A DNA stretch of 27,302 bases from DATDXN01 sp035289305. Lineage in GTDB: Bacteria > Patescibacteriota > Microgenomatia > UBA1406 > HO2-37-13b. The position numbers were made by a program, and so were the translations under genes. Within the stretch, counting starts at the first letter, position 1. The number at the start of each line of letters is the position of its first letter. Shown here piece after piece: positions 24,153 through 27,302 of this stretch. Where the stretch lies: the NCBI GenBank assembly GCA_035289305.1, contig DATDXN010000031.1, positions 1-27,302 on the forward strand. The letters run 5' to 3'. Below the pieces are notes generated by a model. That model was not told the DNA's origin and ran no database searches. It was given only the letters and a program-made list of their open reading frames with translations.

Positions 24153-24163
24153 ATAATTGAAGT
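24138..24163. terminator. Palindromic hairpin between convergent gene ends
   Basis: ACTTCAATT, loop GATTAAAT, AATTGAAGT: a perfect 9-bp stem overlapping the stop of the 22434 gene and 5 bp from the stop of the 24168 gene. It has the same design as 18669-18694, with C-G in place of T-A at one pair. A shared terminator or 3'-end element is likely. Confidence 0.55.
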
Positions 24164-24167
24164 GAGA

Positions 24168-25157
24168 CTATCGGGTTCGATTTGGTTTTTTGACGGGGTG
24201 TTTATGCTTCATGTATCCGCGGTCTTTGCCGGGATATGATCTCTCAAGCACAAATCCAAGCGTGTTATTCAGAGGAAGCACTATGCTTTGTGGTGTGCCG
24301 CGTCCACCAGCTCCATCTGCCCACACCACGGTTACTGCCGCATAGTCGTGCATATATGCTGTGGAAATTAACTCTTCGGTCAACGTAATGAGGCTTAATT
24401 GCGGGCTTGCCATATCAATAGGGGGATTATTATTATCCTCGGGTGCTTCAGTTCTGCTTGCCCATACTGAACCAGGTGGGTAATTGCTAATAGCGGCAGA
24501 CAGGGATCGATCGGTCGTATTGACGATATAGGTCAGTTGTACAGTGTTGTCTCTTGCAGGGACGCGAGTTCTATATTCGATAGTATCAACATCAAGGCTG
24601 TAGTGAGAGCCTGACAAGTAGGTAAAACCTTGTGGGGGGACCTCAACCAGAGCTGCTCCTGTTTCTGATGCTTGAAGTGTGTGTCCGCCAAAGTGAGGAC
24701 CTTTACCTTTCAGAAGATTATCTGATGCGACAAGCTCTGCAAGCCATGGAGTTTGATCTACGATATCCTGTATGTTGGAGAGGGCAGTGTGAAACTGTTC
24801 TTCACTGATGGGTTGCTCCGGGTGAAAAGTATTCATGAGACTCACGATATCTCCTACTTGTTCATCTACAGCTTTTTTGTAAAGACTTTCGGGCATAAAT
24901 ACACTTGTTCCTGACTCGCTTTCGTCAGTAGTAGTCTCAAGCTCAAATTCCTCATAGACGAGTTTTTCTCCTTCTTCAGGAGGGTGCGCGGGAGTTGAAA
25001 CTTTTTTTGTGCCAGTGCTTAATGCATCTGTTTTAAAAGACTTTTCTTTTATCCCACAGCCCAAAAGTCCCACTGCAAAACTCGCTGTCCACGAAAATTC
25101 CTTGAGATATTTGCGGGCCTTTTCAGTAAATGAAAAATATCCTCTTTCTTTATTCAT
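24168..25157 (-). CDS. Exported hypothetical protein, possible lipoprotein
   Basis: A 329-residue product not recognised. It has a basic N-terminus, a short hydrophobic stretch, and VGLLGCG ending at Cys34, a possible but non-ideal lipobox. An acidic Glu/Thr-rich region (about 55-80) and a helical part (85-135) follow. A beta-rich C-terminal domain (about 145-310) ends in a basic tail (KHKHPVKKPNR). It starts 2 bp after the stop of the 25160-26386 gene, so the two form an operon. Their C-terminal halves both look like beta-rich extracellular domains with short Gly-rich turns (GAGGRG here, GGGKGEG in the partner), but I cannot claim homology. The stop is TAG. Confidence 0.75.
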   Translation of the reverse strand: MNKERGYFSFTEKARKYLKEFSWTASFAVGLLGCGIKEKSFKTDALSTGTKKVSTPAHPPEEGEKLVYEEFELETTTDESESGTSVFMPESLYKKAVDEQVGDIVSLMNTFHPEQPISEEQFHTALSNIQDIVDQTPWLAELVASDNLLKGKGPHFGGHTLQASETGAALVEVPPQGFTYLSGSHYSLDVDTIEYRTRVPARDNTVQLTYIVNTTDRSLSAAISNYPPGSVWASRTEAPEDNNNPPIDMASPQLSLITLTEELISTAYMHDYAAVTVVWADGAGGRGTPQSIVLPLNNTLGFVLERSYPGKDRGYMKHKHPVKKPNRTR

Positions 25158-25159
25158 AA

Positions 25160-26386
25160 TTATTTTCTTTTTCCGGTTGGAATACGTACCGTTAAATAGG
25201 GATTATGCATTTTGCCGCTTGCTCTTACCATTGGTTCAAGATCAATGATGTGAAGGTCAATATAATCTGCTCCTTCTCCTTTACCTCCACCATTTGGCGA
25301 TTCTCCTGCTTGTACAATTTGTTCGCTGTACCATGTTGCGCTTACAGACCGAGATGTCAGTCCCGCTGTTTTATCTCGCGTGGTGAAATTGCGGTGTGCT
25401 TCGACATTTGCTCCCGGATCGTGCCAAATAATATGAGTGTCAGTATTTTGGCTTTTGGAACCGAGCAAAATTACATGTGTGACCGTACCTTCCTCGCCCT
25501 TGATCATGATTTTTTGTTTGATTCCTTGTATAGTGATTTCACCTTTTCCAAGGGAGAAAAATCCAATACCCTTATTGGGTACGTTCAAGTGTGAAGCTTC
25601 AGCTGTCTCAAAAATTTGATAGTGGTTTGGCGCCAAACCATCAGCATCAAAAACCCATCTCCAATCCTCGGGGATGTCCTGCAAAAAGTCCGGCGCTTCC
25701 TCAAAGATAGTGACTACGTGTTCTTGTATTCGAGGAGTGACTTCTTCTTTTACTTTAGGTAACTCTTCTCTTATTGGGGGTTTTGGTTGAATTTTTTGAA
25801 TATTGATCGAAAGATTAATATCTACCAGAGGAGCTGCTTCTTTTTTTTCCTCTTTCTTTTCAGGTGGAGGAGGGGTTACGGTCCATGGTTGTTCCACAAT
25901 AGGTTGGGAAACTGGCTCTTGTTTTTTTACTTCAGCGGGTTTTTTTTCATCCGGGCAGCATTCATCAACTTTCTTTTCAATTTTTTTGACTCGTGTATTT
26001 GTATCTTTAACCAGTGGTCGCATTTCAGCGGTGTCTTCGCGGATGACGCCTGTATCAGTTTTAATTTCAGTAGTTTTTTGAATAATTTCATCACTCTTTT
26101 GATGTAATGATCTTTTTTGTGTAGGGTCTTTTGTCGTTTGATCCTCTCCAACTGAAGAAAGAATTTTTTCGGTATTTTCTTTTATTTTAGTAAGTGGTTT
26201 TATCGTTTGTCTGTCTTCTGCACAGTCTTGGGCGTATAATCCTGCAATAGCTGTGAGTGTGGTTGCCCCCAAAATAATTCTTGATCTCATATTTGAACGA
26301 TGATGTCGTTCAAGTGTATTTTGTAAAGGAGAAAGATTGTCGTTAGGATTTAGTTGTTCTTGTTTATTTGGTCGTTCCTGATTCAT
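25160..26386 (-). CDS. Exported coiled-coil hypothetical protein
   Basis: A 408-residue product not recognised. It has a polar N-terminus (1-33) and a membrane segment or signal (about 36-52, SRIILGATTLTAIAGLYAQ). A Lys/Glu/Thr-rich helical region (55-140), probably coiled coil, ends in a Cys pair (DECCPDEKK). A Pro/Lys/Glu linker (145-215) leads to a C-terminal beta-rich domain (about 225-405), with HVILLGSKSQ, HIIWHDPGANVEAH and YIDLHIIDLEP. It is the first gene of a two-gene operon with the 24168-25157 gene. Unlike most genes here its best promoter leaves about 30 nt of leader. Confidence 0.8.
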   Translation of the reverse strand: MNQERPNKQEQLNPNDNLSPLQNTLERHHRSNMRSRIILGATTLTAIAGLYAQDCAEDRQTIKPLTKIKENTEKILSSVGEDQTTKDPTQKRSLHQKSDEIIQKTTEIKTDTGVIREDTAEMRPLVKDTNTRVKKIEKKVDECCPDEKKPAEVKKQEPVSQPIVEQPWTVTPPPPEKKEEKKEAAPLVDINLSINIQKIQPKPPIREELPKVKEEVTPRIQEHVVTIFEEAPDFLQDIPEDWRWVFDADGLAPNHYQIFETAEASHLNVPNKGIGFFSLGKGEITIQGIKQKIMIKGEEGTVTHVILLGSKSQNTDTHIIWHDPGANVEAHRNFTTRDKTAGLTSRSVSATWYSEQIVQAGESPNGGGKGEGADYIDLHIIDLEPMVRASGKMHNPYLTVRIPTGKRK

Positions 26387-26422
26387 AGATTATAATGTTA
26401 TAAAGAATTTTTAAATTACCCT

Positions 26423-26450
26423 ATTATACCACAAAATTCTCAAAAAGCAA
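26423..26450 (-). promoter_or_regulatory. Promoter of the 26386-24168 operon
   Basis: Minus strand: TTGCTT (26450-26445), 16-nt spacer, TATAAT (26428-26423) with TGG before it. It overlaps the end of the upstream DUF11 gene and gives a leader of about 30 nt. Confidence 0.5.
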
Positions 26451-27084
26451 ATCTTTTTCTTATATATAGCCCCAAACTCAACACAGCAAGCTCTGCGCCG
26501 TAAACGAGTAAACCTGCTTCAGGTCCGGCTGCTGGCACTTGCATCACTTTTTTCACTCCCTTTTCCATACAAAACTGCGCGGTATCGCTATCTTCAACAT
26601 TTTCTGCCTTCGCAATTGCTTTATTGACCAGACAAAACAATCCTTTATCCGCAGGGAGCTTGTCCTGTTTGGCTATTTTTACCGTGATCATGTACGTCTT
26701 TTCCTGATTAGGGTTTAGTTGCCCCACCGGTATGGTCACGGTGCGGGCCTTTGCATCAAACGTCCCGTCTGTTTGAACCACTTCGAGATACGAGGGAAGT
26801 ATGTCAGTGACGGTCACATCGGTCAAGGTTTGTGAAGATGTGTTTTTTATGACAAGTTTAAACGATACCTCTGCCCCGGGAGCAAATTTATAGTCTGCAG
26901 TACCGAGGTTATCTACAAAAGTAAGGGATGTTTGACCGCCTTTGGTGACTGCTCCGGGCACGCCCACGGTTTTATCAATAGTGATAGAGGGCGCGCTGAC
27001 GGCAATCGCGTATTGCGCATAGGCGATAGATGGGAGCATCAGAACAATAAATAATAAAGCGCACAATACCGTTATTTTCTCCAT
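26440..27084 (-). CDS. DUF11-type surface protein with sortase-like C-terminal tail
   Basis: The 214-residue product has a signal peptide (1-23, cleavage near AYA-QYA) and a beta-sandwich (about 65-140). That domain has the pattern FKLVIKNTSSQTLTDVTVTD, LPSYLEVV and ARTVTIPVGQLNPNQEKTY, typical of the DUF11 repeat domain of secreted proteins. Two cysteines follow (151 and 172). The tail is VPAAG (183-187) with PE after it, a hydrophobic helix (about 190-208) and RKR, which is the layout of a sortase sorting signal with V and A in place of L and T. It is probably wall- or membrane-linked. It has its own promoter and is followed by a separate operon. Confidence 0.88.
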   Translation of the reverse strand: MEKITVLCALLFIVLMLPSIAYAQYAIAVSAPSITIDKTVGVPGAVTKGGQTSLTFVDNLGTADYKFAPGAEVSFKLVIKNTSSQTLTDVTVTDILPSYLEVVQTDGTFDAKARTVTIPVGQLNPNQEKTYMITVKIAKQDKLPADKGLFCLVNKAIAKAENVEDSDTAQFCMEKGVKKVMQVPAAGPEAGLLVYGAELAVLSLGLYIRKRFAF

Positions 27085-27093
27085 ATTTCCCGT

Positions 27094-27122
27094 ATTATAC
27101 TATAAGACCGATCAAATTGCAA
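27094..27122 (-). promoter_or_regulatory. Promoter of the DUF11 gene
   Basis: Minus strand: TTGCAA (27122-27117), 17-nt spacer, TATAAT (27099-27094), ending 9 nt before ATG 27084. Leaderless or nearly so. Confidence 0.7.
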
Positions 27123-27165
27123 CTATAGAGTGAGCTAAATAAATTACGCCCATAATAACAACATA

Positions 27166-27302
27166 GGCTCTAGACTAGGAAATTCTAACAAAACGATACT
27201 TTTTCAGTAAAACTATAAGCTCTTTGCACAACTGTTCTTTCTTCTTTCCGTATCTCCATTCGCATTCCTTTAAGTGTAGCATAAAATTTACTTTGCAACC
27301 AT
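27166..27302 (-). mobile_element. Right partial insertion sequence, 3' end (IS1595-like)
   Basis: Exact inverted copy of the left window end (identity runs over 138 bp). The element end is near 27166 (GGCTCTAGACTAGGA), so both flanking copies have their transposase 3' ends facing the genes of this window. About 80 bp of gene-free DNA separates it from the DUF11 start. Confidence 0.7.
27175..27300 (-). CDS. Transposase C-terminal fragment, second copy, truncated by window edge
   Basis: Same 41-codon frame as at 3-128, with identical sequence, on the minus strand, including HLKECEWRYGKKKEQL. The zero divergence from the left copy suggests recent transposition, or a shared assembly-graph repeat at both contig ends. 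Confidence 0.55.
   Translation of the reverse strand, partial: GCKVNFMLHLKECEWRYGKKKEQLCKELIVLLKKYRFVRIS

Noticed and set aside
1..27302. A linear plasmid or virus with 138-bp terminal inverted repeats
   Set aside because: The interior carries rplJ, rplL, rpmB and def and no replication, capsid or partition genes, and the terminal sequence encodes a transposase tail. Contig breakage in an IS explains it better.

Overview
The window looks like chromosomal DNA of a Candidate Phyla Radiation (Patescibacteria) bacterium, most likely Microgenomates. Evidence: AT-rich, compactly packed genes; many large 'hypothetical' exported proteins; a DUF5663-type small protein; a zinc-ribbon L28; and Thr/Pro-linked surface proteins whose domain ahead of a C-terminal dockerin resembles ones I recall from Microgenomates. 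The lineage is an inference from gene style; there is no rRNA here to prove it. Both ends of the window are the same 138-bp sequence in inverted orientation. It reads as the 3' end of an IS1595-family insertion sequence, so the contig probably stops inside two copies of a dispersed IS.

Layout. 158-6601 (+): a cluster of unrecognised, probably membrane-associated proteins, with two paralogues (158-2665 and 5306-6601), a DUF5663-like protein, and a long gene split by one in-frame TAG (3363-5255). 6699-8017 (-): an HTH/excisionase-like regulator, then rplL and rplJ. 8245-14630 (+): a train of exported surface proteins (Cys-rich, dockerin, cohesin and fibronectin-III-like modules). 14748-15679: a site-2 protease homologue (-) divergent from rpmB (+). 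15724-17934 (+): a secreted gametolysin-like zinc protease with a C-terminal dockerin. 17958-18497 (-): def. 18714-24152: two divergent GT-C-type membrane glycosyltransferases whose start codons abut. 24168-26386 (-): a two-gene operon of unknown exported proteins. 26440-27084 (-): a DUF11 surface protein with a sortase-like tail.

The most interesting content is at 9903-17934. It looks like a miniature cohesin-dockerin surface assembly: a dockerin protein, a protein carrying both a cohesin-like and a dockerin module (an adaptor-scaffoldin layout), two small membrane or wall-anchored cohesin proteins (one with an LPQSG sorting-type tail), and a dockerin-bearing metalloprotease. Cargo could dock on anchored cohesins as in a cellulosome, but here the only visible enzyme is a protease. 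The neighbouring PMT-like glycosyltransferase could modify the Thr/Pro linkers; that is inference.

Regulation. At least seven genes have a -10 hexamer, usually the extended TGnTAtnnT form, ending only 7-10 nt before the ATG, which predicts leaderless mRNAs. rplJ, rplL and genes inside the surface operon instead have Shine-Dalgarno sequences. Several unexplained palindromes sit between genes: a 61-bp near-perfect palindrome upstream of def, a pair of 26-bp hairpins with a compensatory base change at the two 3' ends of the glycosyltransferase pair, and a ~110-nt multi-stem hairpin at 14629-14742. No stretch over 300 bases lacks a gene, and I saw no tRNA, rRNA or CRISPR array.
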